Notes: generated by a model from the sequence alone, not told the origin. A DNA stretch of 45,660 nt from JBBQWZ01 sp038210135 (GCA_038210135.1 JBBQWZ010000051.1:1-45660); one strand, 5' to 3'; shown: positions 1 through 9,100, counted from the stretch's first letter. Made by a program: numbers and translations.

Positions 1-1
1 C

Positions 2-504
2 AGCAAGGCGCCGCGGATCGAAGATTTGCCGAGGATGAACGCCCGGCAACTGCAGGAGGTTCATCGAGAGTTGTTTGGGTCGGAGCATCCGATCTCGAAC
101 GGCCAGCACCTGCGACGGAAGATCGCCTGGCACCTGCAAGCAGCAGAGCATGGTGGCCTCCCCGGAGTCGGTGCGGCAATACGCCATCGGCATCGCACGC
201 GGAACCGAATTGCGAAAACGTATCTCCGACAACGCATCGCGACGAAAAAGCTGGCGTTCCGCTGGATCAGACGGTGACCACGAGGGTGATTCAGGGACGA
301 GACGCACGGCTTCCAATGCCTGGATGCCTGATCGTGAAGAACTACAACGGTCAGACCATCGTTGTAAAGGTTCTGAGCGAAGGATTCGAATACGCCGGTC
401 GTCGATTCACATCGCTAAGCGGAATCGCCGGCGAGATTGCCGGGACGCGCTGGAACGGATTCGCGTTCTTCGGTCTGGAGAAGGAGGCACGTCGTGCGAG
501 CTGA
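2..504 (+). pseudogene. DUF2924 protein, broken by two frameshifts, start outside window
   Basis: DUF2924 proteins are small proteins usually encoded just upstream of a large serine recombinase in mobile elements; their exact job is not known. The open frame enters from the window edge in frame 2 (key stretch RELFGSEHP, then RRKIAWHLQ and GGL at about 70-165), continues in frame 3 (SVRQYAIGIARGTELRKR at about 170-245) and ends in frame 1 (IVKNYNGQTIVVKVL, then TRWNGFAFFGL, to the stop at 502-504). All three pieces match successive parts of the family, so at least two single-base indels have broken the gene. The next gene, a serine recombinase fragment, starts at a GTG at 494 inside this one, which is the normal DUF2924/recombinase order. 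Family assignment is from motif memory, not a search. Confidence 0.72.
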
Positions 505-1050
505 AAAGCGACCCAGGGAAGACGGACATGGCCTTCCGGCCCGAGCGGGAATTCGATGCGGAATTTACACGCGCAAGTCCACGCAGGAAGGCCTCGATCA
601 GGTTTTCAATACCCTCTACGCGCCTAAGATCACGTCGATCGATATCGGTTCGATCGCGCACGAACTCTTGAGCGGACGGATTACCCAATCCTCGGAACGC
701 ATTCTGCACTGCGATTGCCCGAATCACAAGAGCCAGTCTAAACGGTCGCTGAATATCATGCTCGACAAGCAAGCCTGGTGCTGTTTAGGCGGTGGCACTG
801 GTGGCGACGTTCTGCAGTTGGTCGAGTTTGTTCACGCGGGTGGCATCACACGTGGGCAGTCGGGGCGGATGCCGGAATCACACTGCGACTCGCGCGATTT
901 TCTGGCCGACAGGTTGGATGCCTTCTCTTGCTCACGCCGGGCTGTCTCCCGAGGCCATCGAGGAGGGGGAGCGAGAGCGGCGGAAGAGCCTTCGCGTATT
1001 CGAGGTGATGACAGCACTTGCAGACTGTTACCACCGCACGAAAGAGTTCA
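494..1050 (+). pseudogene. Chimeric remnant: serine recombinase N-terminus joined to CHC2 primase zinc finger
   Basis: From GTG 494 the frame encodes a serine recombinase start (IRCGIYTRKSTQEGLDQ; the serine of YTRKS is the family nucleophile position). The similarity stops abruptly near 625. In the same open frame follows a CHC2-type zinc-finger segment of a DnaG-like primase: SIAHELL, GRITQ, HCDCPNH, QAWCCLGGGTGGDVLQLVEF. The canonical C-x2-H...C-x2-C finger is altered: the second half reads CCLGGG where CFGCG is usual, so one zinc ligand is missing. Near 918 the homologous reading moves from frame 2 to frame 3 (LSPEAIEEGERERRKSLRVFEV, to about 1030), and then dissolves. It is most simply a deletion join of two mobile-element genes, now dead, though the first ~140 codons remain open. 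Confidence 0.65.
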
Positions 1051-1110
1051 AGCTGGCTTGTTGCACGTCGTTGCCGGTGGTCTTTCCAATTTGCATTTGC
1101 CGAATCGCCG

Positions 1111-1330
1111 ATGGCAGGCGGCGTGTCGTCGGTGAACCGGGCGGTGAAGAAGTTTCCGCAGTTGGCGGACCTGGTTACGACGGAACCATTGCCAGCCAAC
1201 ATGGGCGCGCCCGCTGGAATGCTGGGTGGGCAGCAGACCATCAGCGGCGACGAGACGCTGCTTCCGTTCGCCACTGTCGCGGAAATGGCCGATGGCTTGC
1301 CGCGTTCATTCCCGTCTAACACGCTTCGCT
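1111..1330 (+). pseudogene. Unrecognised degraded coding stretch
   Basis: Frame 1 reads plausibly protein-like from about 1111 (FPQLADLV, EPLPANMGAPAGML, LLPFATVAEMADGLP), and a second short stretch in frame 2 (VGWWVDGRKRFLAANF, about 1340-1395) also looks protein-like. Neither has a convincing start, and the two frames do not join. I do not recognise a family. Position between mobile-element remnants and another broken gene suggests a further gene fragment rather than a working gene. Confidence 0.3.
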
Positions 1331-1437
1331 GCGGGATTGGTGGGCTGGTGGGTGGACGGTCGCAAGCGCTTCCTGGCGGCCAACTTCGTCGTAGATCTTG
1401 TCCAAACCAACCATTGTTCCCGAGAAAGGTGGGAGGT

Positions 1438-2302
1438 ATGATGAGCCTTCTAACGAACGTCATGCGCAATCATATTCCGTTGGTTCTGGCGGCCCTATCG
1501 CCCCTGTATGCGACACCGCCGATCCGCACTTCCGTGTCTGCGCCGCCAATTCTTTTTGAGCCCAACCTCGGCCAGGCACCCGCGTCCGCACTGTTCGCCG
1601 CCAAGACTCGCGGGTTCCTTTTGTTGCTCGAACAAAACGGCGTCGTCTTCGACCTCGGACACAGGGCAAGCGCGGCTTGAGTTTGGCCGCAAGTCCGGAC
1701 CCGTTGGCGGCGAATCCCGCACATCCGCGGTTCGCAATTACCGGAGGGGGTCCGATCCGAAGTATTGGTTCGACGCGATTCCAACCTTCGAGAAGGTTCG
1801 CTACCAGGAAGCGTTCCCCGGCGTGGACGTGGTTTTCTACGCCAGCCCGGACTTGGAGTTCGATCTGGTGCTCGCTCCTGGCGCCGACCCAAAGTCGGTT
1901 GCATTGCGGTATTCCGGCTTCGACTCGATCGAAGTGGAACCCGACGGCGGCATCGCTCTCAAAACGCCGGAAGGCGTGCTTCGCCAGCATCCGCCCGCGA
2001 TCGTTCAGAACGGTCGCCGCATCCGTAGTCGTTATGTCCGGCTTCCAAGCGGAGCAATCGGCTTCGAGATCGCGGAATATGACCGTGAACAAACGCTTGT
2101 GATCGATCCGAAGATCTCTTACGCTACCTATCTCGGCGGTTCCGGCAATGAGACTAAGCCGTCTCTTGGGGGCCTGTGGCAAACGGGCTTCGGATGGGCA
2201 TGGTCGCGACGGCACCGTCAAGCGGAGGGAAATTGCGATTGGCCTTTCAGAATGTGGTGTAGCGGAAATGGAACAGACCTCGCTGCTTTCTCAAAAGGCT
2301 GA
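1438..2302 (+). pseudogene. SBBP-type beta-propeller protein, frameshifted and truncated
   Basis: A good ribosome site (gtgggaggt) precedes ATG 1438. Frame 1 encodes a secretion-like start and LFEPNLGQAP, typical of the N-terminal domain placed before SBBP (seven-residue-signature beta-propeller) repeats in acidobacterial secreted proteins. Frame 1 ends at 1678-1680, but the homologous sequence continues in frame 2 from about 1660: WFDAIPTFEKVRYQ, FPGVDVVFY, DLVLAPGADPKSVALRY and VIDPKISYATYLGGSGNE, the last being the first SBBP repeat. Soon after, similarity is lost and the frame closes at 2300-2302. Intact relatives carry many more repeats and run to several hundred residues beyond this point. 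The product is thus both frameshifted and cut off after one repeat. Confidence 0.72.
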
Positions 2303-2340
2303 TTAGGCACGGCTGCTAGCGGATGTGGATGTAAGATTAG

Positions 2341-2850
2341 GAAATCCCGACGAAATCAGATACAAAGCCGGATTCGGCTGAGACGGTTGAGAACCGCCTC
2401 GACGGATTCATCGACAAGTTCGACGCGACTGTGGCCAGCCAGATACGGGCTGCCCGCAAGGCTCTAAGAAAACGGCTCCCGGGCGCAGTCGAACTCGTCT
2501 ATGACAACTACAATTTCTTTGTAATCGGCTACGGTCCTAACGAGCGGGCCTCTGAAGCGGTTCTCTCAATAGCAGCACAAGCTAAGGGCGTCTCGATCTG
2601 TTTTATTAATGGCGTCAAATTGAAGGATCCAGAGCGCTTACTGTCGGGCAGTGGAAACCAGACTCGCAACCTGCGCTTGGAAAATGCTGACACGCTAAGG
2701 AGGGTTGAAGTCGAAGCACTCATCCAAGGAGCGTTGGCGCTTGGAAAGACTCCGATGCCGACCAAGAATGGCTACACAGTAGTCAGGTCCGTCTCAGGGA
2801 AGCAACGGCCGCGGCGGCCGGCTGCCTGTCAAACCAAGAAAGGGAAATGA
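2341..2850 (+). CDS. DUF1801 domain protein, start unclear
   Basis: The protein matches the DUF1801 family of small cytosolic proteins of unknown function: RKRLPGAVELVYDNYN, VIGYGPNERASEAVLSIA, LLSGSGNQTRNLRLE and the basic tail VSGKQRPRRPA. The likely first usable start in frame is GTG 2431, giving 139 residues, but the open frame reaches back to 2341 and the extra residues (ENRLDGFIDKFDATVASQIRAARK) also fit the family N-terminus. No ATG, GTG or TTG lies in frame between the stop at 2338-2340 and 2431, so the natural start may have been lost by a small mutation. It stands alone between a pseudogene and the convergent TonB receptor; no partner can be named. Confidence 0.68.
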   Translation, partial: EIPTKSDTKPDSAETVENRLDGFIDKFDATVASQIRAARKALRKRLPGAVELVYDNYNFFVIGYGPNERASEAVLSIAAQAKGVSICFINGVKLKDPERLLSGSGNQTRNLRLENADTLRRVEVEALIQGALALGKTPMPTKNGYTVVRSVSGKQRPRRPAACQTKKGK

Positions 2851-3036
2851 CCATGTCAATTGCGATGACCTTGACTAGCGGGCTGTCCCTGAGATATTGC
2901 TACCACGCGGGAATGCGTGTACGAATCAGCTCGATAGGCTTGGTTGGTCGGCCCATGCTGACTGGTTCCCAAGCGTGCCAACTTGGCTTCTCTTATTATG
3001 GGAACTTCGGACTGAGGACACTAGCGGACTCCAAAC

Positions 3037-3065
3037 AAAAAGGCCTCCGGCATTTGCCGGAGGCC
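3037..3065 (-). terminator. Rho-independent terminator of the TonB receptor gene
   Basis: A perfect 10-bp inverted repeat (ggcctccggc / gccggaggcc, 3042-3051 and 3056-3065) with the 4-base loop attt is followed, on the minus strand, by a run of five T then GTTT. It lies 28 bp after the stop codon of the TonB receptor gene, in the right orientation for it. Confidence 0.9.
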
Positions 3066-3092
3066 CAAAGTACGAATCGAATCGCCTTCTCT

Positions 3093-6000
3093 CTAGAACG
3101 ACACGCGGAGCGCAAACTGGAACTGACGCGCCGGGTAGGTCCCCGAGATGCGGCCGAACGTGCTGTTGCTGATGTTGCCGTCCGGAGCCTGGAAGTTCGA
3201 GCGGTTCGTCAGGTTAAACGACTCCGCGCGGAATTCCAAGTGGCTGCTTTCCGACCACAGCTGGAACTGCTTATGCAGACCGAGGTCGAGTTGCAGCAGG
3301 CCCGGACCGCGGGCTATGTTGCGTCCCGAGTTACCGAACGGATGGCTAACGTCGGTGGGAATCGTGACGTTCGCCTTATTGAAGTACACCAGAGGCGTCG
3401 GGTTATCCGCGATCACCGGTCCGGAAACATTCGGCCGGTATGTAGGCAGTCCGCTCACGCTGAACGCGGAAGAGGGGCTGTAGGTGAGGTTCACGGGCAA
3501 CCCGCTCGCCGCGGTGTTGATGCCCGTCAACTTCCAACCACCGAGGAAGGCATCGACGACGCGCGGCATACCGCTGCCGTAGCGTTGGCCCTTGCCAAAC
3601 GGTAGTCCGTAGACCAACGACGTCGTATTGTTCAACGTCTGATCGTAGCTCGAAACACCCTTGTCGGCGCCGACGTTCGCGAGGTTGACGCGCGAATTGT
3701 CTCCGTTGGCCGTTTCGAGGTGGCCCGAAGCGTTGTCGATTGCCTTCGACCAGGTGAACGCGTTGATGAAGAGCAGACCCTTCGAGAAGCGCTTCTCCAC
3801 TTTCGTCTGCAAAGCGTTGTAGCTCGAGAAGCCAACTCCGTATGCCACCTCGATCGCGGCGAAATTGGTGATCGGGCGGCGGGACTGCAACGACAGGTTC
3901 TGGCCAACCGCGTTCGGACGAGCCTGGTTCCAATCGGCCAGATCCATCAAGTGCGTGCCCTTATTGCCGACGTAGCCGACATCCAACACCAGGTCCTTTG
4001 CGAGTTCCCGCTGGATCGTGAAATGCCACGACTGCACATAGCCCGTCGGATTGTTCTTCGGAATGTAGCGCGCTTGCGAAGCCAGCGGATTGAAGTTCGA
4101 CGGAACCGCGAAGTTCGTCGGATACCCCTGCTGCGTTGTGCGGAAGCACGTCGTTGGCGGGTCGTTCGCGCCGCAAGCCTTCTGGATGTTCGGATCCTGC
4201 GTGATCTGCGCGTTGACGATGTACGGACCGTTGTAGGCCAGTAGGTTCTCTCCGCCTAAGCGGTTGAACTGCACCCAGCTGATGCCATACGCCGTACGGA
4301 CGACGGTCTTTGAATTCAGCTGATACGCCAGGCCGAGACGGGGTGCGAAGTTGTTGTGCTTCGGATCCACAAGCGCACGATCCGACAAGCTACCATCCTT
4401 CGCCTGAAGCAGCGTATTAGTCGCAGGATCGAAGTTGGCGAGGTGGTTGTCCTTCTCATACTGCGGGCTCGCCAATTCGTAGCGGATTCCGTAGTTCACG
4501 GTCAGCTTGTTGTTGACCTTCCAATCGTCCTTCGCATAGAAGAAGTGCATCCGCTGACGATAGTCGACGATCACGAAGTTGTTCAGCTGATAGCCCGAAC
4601 GCAGACCCATGTAGAAATCCGCGAGAGCGGCTCCGCTAAATCTGCTCGAGTAGTCGTCCTGCCCATACACCGGGTTGAAATCGTCGATCGCCGTATCAAT
4701 CCGCTGATATTCGTAGCCGAATTTCAAGCTGTGCGACCGGATGACCTTCGAGTAGTTGATCTTCGGATTGATTACGAACGGGTTCTGGAACTGCGGATTG
4801 CTGGGCTGCGCACCGAATTGCGAATAGCCCGTAACGTTCTGCGCATTCACCGGGCGAATAACCGCGAGATCCGTCGGCAGGCCCGTGATGCCGGACGCGG
4901 CCAGAATGCCTGTCTGTCCGGCGCCGATCGGCGACTTGCCGCCTTCGGTCCACGCGACACCCAAACGGCCTTCAATGACCGAAGTCGGAGACAACGTATA
5001 CGTCATCGCGGGTTCGAACTGCTTGTTCGCAACGCGCACGTTCCCGTTCGCGTTGCCACCCGCTGGTCCCGGGATGTTGGGTGGATCGAAAATGTTCATT
5101 TCTCGCTGGCTGTAGCGAAAAAACGCGGTCATTTTCGTGCCCGAATAATAGTCCGCGCGGAAGTTGCCCTTGTTGTCGTAAAGCTGCGCCCGCGGCAGCG
5201 AATCGAAGTTGTTCGCAGTGCCGGAAGTAGTCGGCAGCGGCAGCGCGTCCACAACCGCGCGGGCGAACTTGCTCTGTTCGGAAGCCGGCAGGATGCCGTT
5301 TGCGTACACGGCTCCGGTCAGCGGATTCTTGATCGAAATGGGGGCGCCGGCTGCGTTCAGAAAGATCCCGTTGCGTTCGTTCAATGTCGGAACGGTTGCA
5401 AAGGTCAAAGCCTTGGTAACGCGCCGCAGACCTTCGTAGTCGCCAAAGAAGAACAACTTGTCCTTCTTGATCGGCCCACCGAAAGCGGCGCCGAACTGGT
5501 TCTGCTGAAACACCGGCTTGAAGTTGTTGGTTGGCTTGAAGAAACCAACAGCGTTCAGGCTGGTGTTGCGCAGGTATTCCCAGACCGCGCCGTGGAACCC
5601 GTTGGTGCCGCTCTTGGTCGTCACGTTAATGACGCCGCCCGCCGCACGCCCGTATTCGGCGCTGTAGTTGTTGGTCTCGACGCGGAATTCGGAAACGGCG
5701 TCCGGCGAGAGCTGAATCACCTGATTGGAAAACCCCTGGTTGCTCGTTCCGTAGGCGTTGTTATCTACGCCGTCGATCAGGAAGTTGTTCAACGCGCTGC
5801 GTTGTCCATTGATGTTGTAGGACGCATCGCGATTCGAAGTCGTCTGATTTTCGAGAACCGACTTGCGAACACCCGGCGACAAGAGCGCCAGATCCGCGTA
5901 GGAGCGGCCATTCAGCGGAAGATTGACCACCGCCTGACCTGCGATCACCTGACCGCGCGAGCTCGAATCGGTTTCCAGTTGCTGGACCGCATCCTGCACA

Positions 6001-6353
6001 ATCACGCTGTCCTTCGTATCACCAACCTGCATGGTGAGTTCAACGCGCTGGCGCGCGCCGACTGTGACTGAAAATTCATCCGAAGCCGACGCCTTGAAAC
6101 CGGCAGCTTCCGACTTGAGCGTATAACGGCCCGGACGAACGTTGAAAAAGTGGAAGCTGCCGCTCTCATCCGTATTGGCAACCGTGGAAACACCCGTAGC
6201 GACACCAAGCAGCGTGACCCGGCTTCCGCGAAGAGTGCCGCCCGTGGTATCACGGATGACGCCGATCACTTCAGCGGTATCGAACTGCCCAAAAAGACTG
6301 GCTTGCGGCACGACAAGAGCAAGCACGCAGAGAATCTGACGGAGAAACCTCAT
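3093..6353 (-). CDS. Oar-like TonB-dependent receptor with N-terminal carboxypeptidase-regulatory domain
   Basis: An outer-membrane protein of about 1086 residues. A signal peptide (residues 1-23, ending SLFGQ) is followed by a carboxypeptidase regulatory-like beta-sandwich (about 24-110: IGVIRDTTGGTLRGSRVTL, FHFFNVRPGRYTL), a plug domain (about 120-240: NLPLNGRSYADLALLSPGV, INGQRSALNNFLIDGVDN, YSAEYGRAAGGVINVTTKSG) and a long beta-barrel ending in FALRVSF, with the terminal Phe usual for barrel proteins. This architecture is that of the Oar-like receptors that are greatly expanded in Solibacter-type acidobacteria and are thought to import large substrates; the substrate here cannot be told. 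I chose ATG 6353; the same frame extends upstream to TTG 6374, but the residues added would precede the signal peptide. The gene is alone, with a strong terminator behind it. Confidence 0.9.
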   Translation of the reverse strand: MRFLRQILCVLALVVPQASLFGQFDTAEVIGVIRDTTGGTLRGSRVTLLGVATGVSTVANTDESGSFHFFNVRPGRYTLKSEAAGFKASASDEFSVTVGARQRVELTMQVGDTKDSVIVQDAVQQLETDSSSRGQVIAGQAVVNLPLNGRSYADLALLSPGVRKSVLENQTTSNRDASYNINGQRSALNNFLIDGVDNNAYGTSNQGFSNQVIQLSPDAVSEFRVETNNYSAEYGRAAGGVINVTTKSGTNGFHGAVWEYLRNTSLNAVGFFKPTNNFKPVFQQNQFGAAFGGPIKKDKLFFFGDYEGLRRVTKALTFATVPTLNERNGIFLNAAGAPISIKNPLTGAVYANGILPASEQSKFARAVVDALPLPTTSGTANNFDSLPRAQLYDNKGNFRADYYSGTKMTAFFRYSQREMNIFDPPNIPGPAGGNANGNVRVANKQFEPAMTYTLSPTSVIEGRLGVAWTEGGKSPIGAGQTGILAASGITGLPTDLAVIRPVNAQNVTGYSQFGAQPSNPQFQNPFVINPKINYSKVIRSHSLKFGYEYQRIDTAIDDFNPVYGQDDYSSRFSGAALADFYMGLRSGYQLNNFVIVDYRQRMHFFYAKDDWKVNNKLTVNYGIRYELASPQYEKDNHLANFDPATNTLLQAKDGSLSDRALVDPKHNNFAPRLGLAYQLNSKTVVRTAYGISWVQFNRLGGENLLAYNGPYIVNAQITQDPNIQKACGANDPPTTCFRTTQQGYPTNFAVPSNFNPLASQARYIPKNNPTGYVQSWHFTIQRELAKDLVLDVGYVGNKGTHLMDLADWNQARPNAVGQNLSLQSRRPITNFAAIEVAYGVGFSSYNALQTKVEKRFSKGLLFINAFTWSKAIDNASGHLETANGDNSRVNLANVGADKGVSSYDQTLNNTTSLVYGLPFGKGQRYGSGMPRVVDAFLGGWKLTGINTAASGLPVNLTYSPSSAFSVSGLPTYRPNVSGPVIADNPTPLVYFNKANVTIPTDVSHPFGNSGRNIARGPGLLQLDLGLHKQFQLWSESSHLEFRAESFNLTNRSNFQAPDGNISNSTFGRISGTYPARQFQFALRVSF

Positions 6354-6954
6354 TCTGGAAGTATGCCATACCAAGCTTCGCGAAGTGGTTGTAACAAGAT
6401 GACGATTACAACAATTTGTGAGACTTCCATAAGCTCCCTACGCGACGAACCGGGTTGAACCGCGAGCGTAAGCGAGGGGCTCCTCGGCCACGCCAAAGAA
6501 CGGCGAACGGAGGGAACGGGCTCTGATTTCTAGTAGCCCGTCCGTAAGGGCGAGGATCCCAACCTACAGATTCAGGAACCGGTTTTCAAGCAAACATATC
6601 TTTAGTCGAAATAGGCTCGTATCAGGCTACCTACATGACCTCTAATACAGTTGGTTGCTAGTCTGAAACGAGGCTAGCGTAGGTTTAACGTGAAGATGGC
6701 TAAAAAGACAACGCTTACGTAGTAAGTTTCTCGCAAAAGAGTTTCAAAACGTTTCATTTTGGATCCCAAAGCGTTGGCGACTGCCGCATTCGCGCCCCTG
6801 GCGTCGGCATAGGTAGCCTGAAACGACCTTCTCGTAGGCTTTATCTAGAACGCTTAGAACGCATTACTCACGGACTTAGCCCCTCCACGCCAAGCCCTAA
6901 TCCGGTAAGCAAACGGAAGTAAACATTTTCGAACGATTCGCGTCCTGCGAACGA
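6354..6954. other. 600-bp divergent intergenic region with repeats, no gene
   Basis: This region separates the divergent TonB receptor and YHYH genes and must contain both promoters, but I see no convincing -35/-10 pair. It holds two copies of the dispersed GC-rich element (6455-6480 and 6536-6560), an inverted pair AGGCTACCTA (6624-6633) / TAGGTAGCCT (6810-6819), two copies of CTGAAACGA followed within about 7 bases by CGTAGG (6663 and 6818), a tandem tagaacgct (about 6847-6863), and a small hairpin TTCGC-GTCCT-GCGAA (6937-6951) that ends 3 bases before the YHYH start codon. It is more AT-rich than the flanking genes. Confidence 0.5.
6455..6560 (-). repeat. Two copies of dispersed GC-rich intergenic element
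   Basis: Copy 1 (6455-6480) reads on the plus strand ttgaaccgcgagcgtaagcg and continues aggggc; copy 2 (6536-6560) reads gcccgtccgtaagggcgagg and is more diverged. Both are related to the element seen at 15316, 15387, 26510, 45313 and 45440, whose common core is cgctTACGgtCGGGGTTCAA in the other orientation. Confidence 0.55.
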
Positions 6955-8883
6955 ATGAATTCACGACTGCTTCTTATCGCGTTCCTCGCCGCAGCCGGAA
7001 GCCTGCTCGCTCAACCTCCCGCCGGCCGCGGCGACGGCATCTGGCTGCGAAACGCGTATTACGGCGAGACCCAGACTTTCGATTCCTGCGTCGGCCATCA
7101 ACCCGGCTCCGGCCAATATCATCACCACGCGAATCCGGTGTGTCTGCGCGCGCAGTTGGGCGACAACTTCGAACTGGTTCAGGCCAGCCGCAACGGCTCC
7201 GCGTATCGCGAAAAGACCAGCGGCTGGAAGCATTCGCCGATCCTTGGCTGGGCTTATGACGGTTATCCGATCTACGGACCTTATAGCTTCGCCGATCCGC
7301 GGAATGCGGCCAGCGCCGTGCGGCGCATGAAGTCCAGCTTTCGCCTCCGGTCGATCGCCGCGCGGACCACGCTTCCCGATTGGACCTTGATAAATCACGC
7401 CGGGATTCCGCAGCAACTCGCGGCCAATCAATACGGTCCCGCGATCACAGTGGAGTTTCCGCTCGGCCGCTATATCGAGGACTTCGAATACGCCGCTGGG
7501 CTCGGCGATCTGGACGCGCAGAACGGTCGCTTCGGCATCACGCCCGAGTTTCCGAACGGCACCTACGCCTACTTCGTTACGGTGGACGATTCCGGCACGC
7601 CGGCGTTCCCCTACATCTTCGGCTTGCAGTATCAGGGTGTCGCGACCGGCGGCGTGGCGCGGACAATCGGCGCGGACGCGATCGACTACTTCGCCAACGG
7701 CGCGCCCACGGGAGCGGCTTCGACAGCTCCCATTCTGAATGCCTGGGCGACGAAGAATTCCTTGCAGGCTGCGACGGTCGTGTCGGGCTACAATCCGGCG
7801 GGCGGTCCGCAGACGACTTGGCCGTCGGACGTTCCCGCGGGTGTGACGGCACCTGCCGGCGTCACGTCGCCGACGCTCGCGGACGCACAGCGGATCCGCG
7901 CTTCGGCCACCACGATCTATCTCAACGCCAATGGATTGGCGAGCTACGCGATGGGCCCCTGGTTCGATCCATTGCAGCCGGGCGGCATCTTCGGTAATTT
8001 TCCAACGAATCAGAGCTCGCAGCTGCAGCTTCCGCGAACTCCCGCAGCCGCCAGTTCGAAGACTCTCATCGGTCTTGGACCCGTTGGCGTGTGGGTGAAT
8101 GGCGTTGCCGTCTTTGATTTTCTCGACGGAGCAAGCTTCAGCAATGCCACGTCGGCCGACGTCGGCGGCGGACTCGTGAGTCCGACAGCGATTTTGGCTT
8201 CGTCGGCCTCCTTCGAGCGAGCGCCGACTTCGCCCGGAGCCTTCCTGACGGCCGCGCCGATTTTCGGCTCCGTGCTGTCGGACACGACCGAATCCGCGAC
8301 CAACGCCACCCTTCCGCAGACGCTGGGCGGCACCACCATCAGCGTCCGCGATTCGGCCGGAGTCACGCGCCCTGCGACGCTGTCCTACGCATCCACTACA
8401 CAGGTGAATTTCCGCCTCCCGGTTACGCTCGCCTCCGGCTTCGGCACCGTGTCCATCACCGCGCGCGGTAAGACGGTGAGCTCGGGAATCTATGTGGCCG
8501 TCACTTATCCGCACATCTTCATCAAAACCGCCGGAGGTTTGGCGCTGGGCTACCTGCAGCGCATTCGCGACGGCAACTCGACCTACGAGACGCTTCCGGT
8601 CAGCTCCGACGGATTGACCGGCACTCCGATCGATCTTGGAACCGAAAAGGACGCCGTCTACGCGACGCTGTTCCTTAGCGGAATCGCCGACGCTCCCACG
8701 GTGAAAGCGACCCTTGGAGGCATCGCTACCGACGTCGTCTACGCGGGTCCACAGGGAGAGTATCCGGGGCTCTCGCAAGTCAACATCCTGCTGCCGCGTT
8801 CTCTGGCGGGGCAGGGGAAAGTGGACATCGTCCTCCGTGTGGACGGCAAGATGGCGAACCCGGTGAACGTCACGGTTAAGTAG
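6955..8883 (+). CDS. Secreted YHYH-domain protein with C-terminal TIGR03437 domain
   Basis: A 642-residue secreted protein. Residues 1-19 form a signal peptide (RLLLIAFLAAAGSLLAQ). The YHYH domain follows (about 25-210): GQYHHHANPVCLRAQLG, HSPILGWAYDGYPIYGPY and PNGTYAYFVT; the name-giving YHYH is YHHH here. YHYH proteins are extracellular and of uncertain function. From about residue 375 the sequence turns into the TIGR03437 domain of Solibacter and relatives, an Ig-like C-terminal module: DGASFSNA, GTVSITARGKT, PHIFIK, GTEKDAVYATLFLSGI and GLSQVNILLPRSLAGQG. The middle part has no family I can name. ATG 6955 is used because it gives the signal peptide directly; there is no clear Shine-Dalgarno site. 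The gene diverges from the TonB receptor. Confidence 0.85.
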   Translation: MNSRLLLIAFLAAAGSLLAQPPAGRGDGIWLRNAYYGETQTFDSCVGHQPGSGQYHHHANPVCLRAQLGDNFELVQASRNGSAYREKTSGWKHSPILGWAYDGYPIYGPYSFADPRNAASAVRRMKSSFRLRSIAARTTLPDWTLINHAGIPQQLAANQYGPAITVEFPLGRYIEDFEYAAGLGDLDAQNGRFGITPEFPNGTYAYFVTVDDSGTPAFPYIFGLQYQGVATGGVARTIGADAIDYFANGAPTGAASTAPILNAWATKNSLQAATVVSGYNPAGGPQTTWPSDVPAGVTAPAGVTSPTLADAQRIRASATTIYLNANGLASYAMGPWFDPLQPGGIFGNFPTNQSSQLQLPRTPAAASSKTLIGLGPVGVWVNGVAVFDFLDGASFSNATSADVGGGLVSPTAILASSASFERAPTSPGAFLTAAPIFGSVLSDTTESATNATLPQTLGGTTISVRDSAGVTRPATLSYASTTQVNFRLPVTLASGFGTVSITARGKTVSSGIYVAVTYPHIFIKTAGGLALGYLQRIRDGNSTYETLPVSSDGLTGTPIDLGTEKDAVYATLFLSGIADAPTVKATLGGIATDVVYAGPQGEYPGLSQVNILLPRSLAGQGKVDIVLRVDGKMANPVNVTVK

Positions 8884-8940
8884 CTCCGCGCATCCACGAA
8901 GGCCGTGGCAAGGAAATTTAGGCAAAAGCATACGAGAGGC

Positions 8941-9100
8941 TCGCTGGGCATCATGCTCTTCTAAATCCGGGCGACCGACCCCTGGACCGTCGCGCTCGCG
9001 CGCACCGCGGTCCTTTCGGTTGCCGTGATTGCGTGCCTGGTCCCAGCGTGGCGAACTACGCGCATCGATCACTGGAATTCGCGCCGATTAGTTCATCAAG
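8941..9100 (+). pseudogene. C-terminal fragment of an ADOP-type ABC permease
   Basis: Frame 1 reads SLGIMLF, a stop (8962-8964), then IRATDPWTVALARTAVLSV, AVIACLVPAWRTTRIDH. This fits the end of acidobacterial duplicated orphan permeases (MacB/FtsX-like), which typically read SLLFGVRATDPWT..., then a last membrane helix, then PARRATRIDPMVALR. The in-frame stop, the missing rest of an ~800-residue protein and the loss of the VALR end show it is dead. It lies directly after the YHYH gene. Confidence 0.62.

Noticed and set aside
4356..6071. 571-codon open frame on the plus strand
   Set aside because: It lies opposite the TonB receptor and has the Arg/Val-rich composition typical of antisense frames in GC-rich genes.
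6961..9072. 703-codon open frame on the minus strand
   Set aside because: It is the mirror of the YHYH gene: arginine-rich, no signal peptide, no family motif. The plus-strand protein has clear domains.
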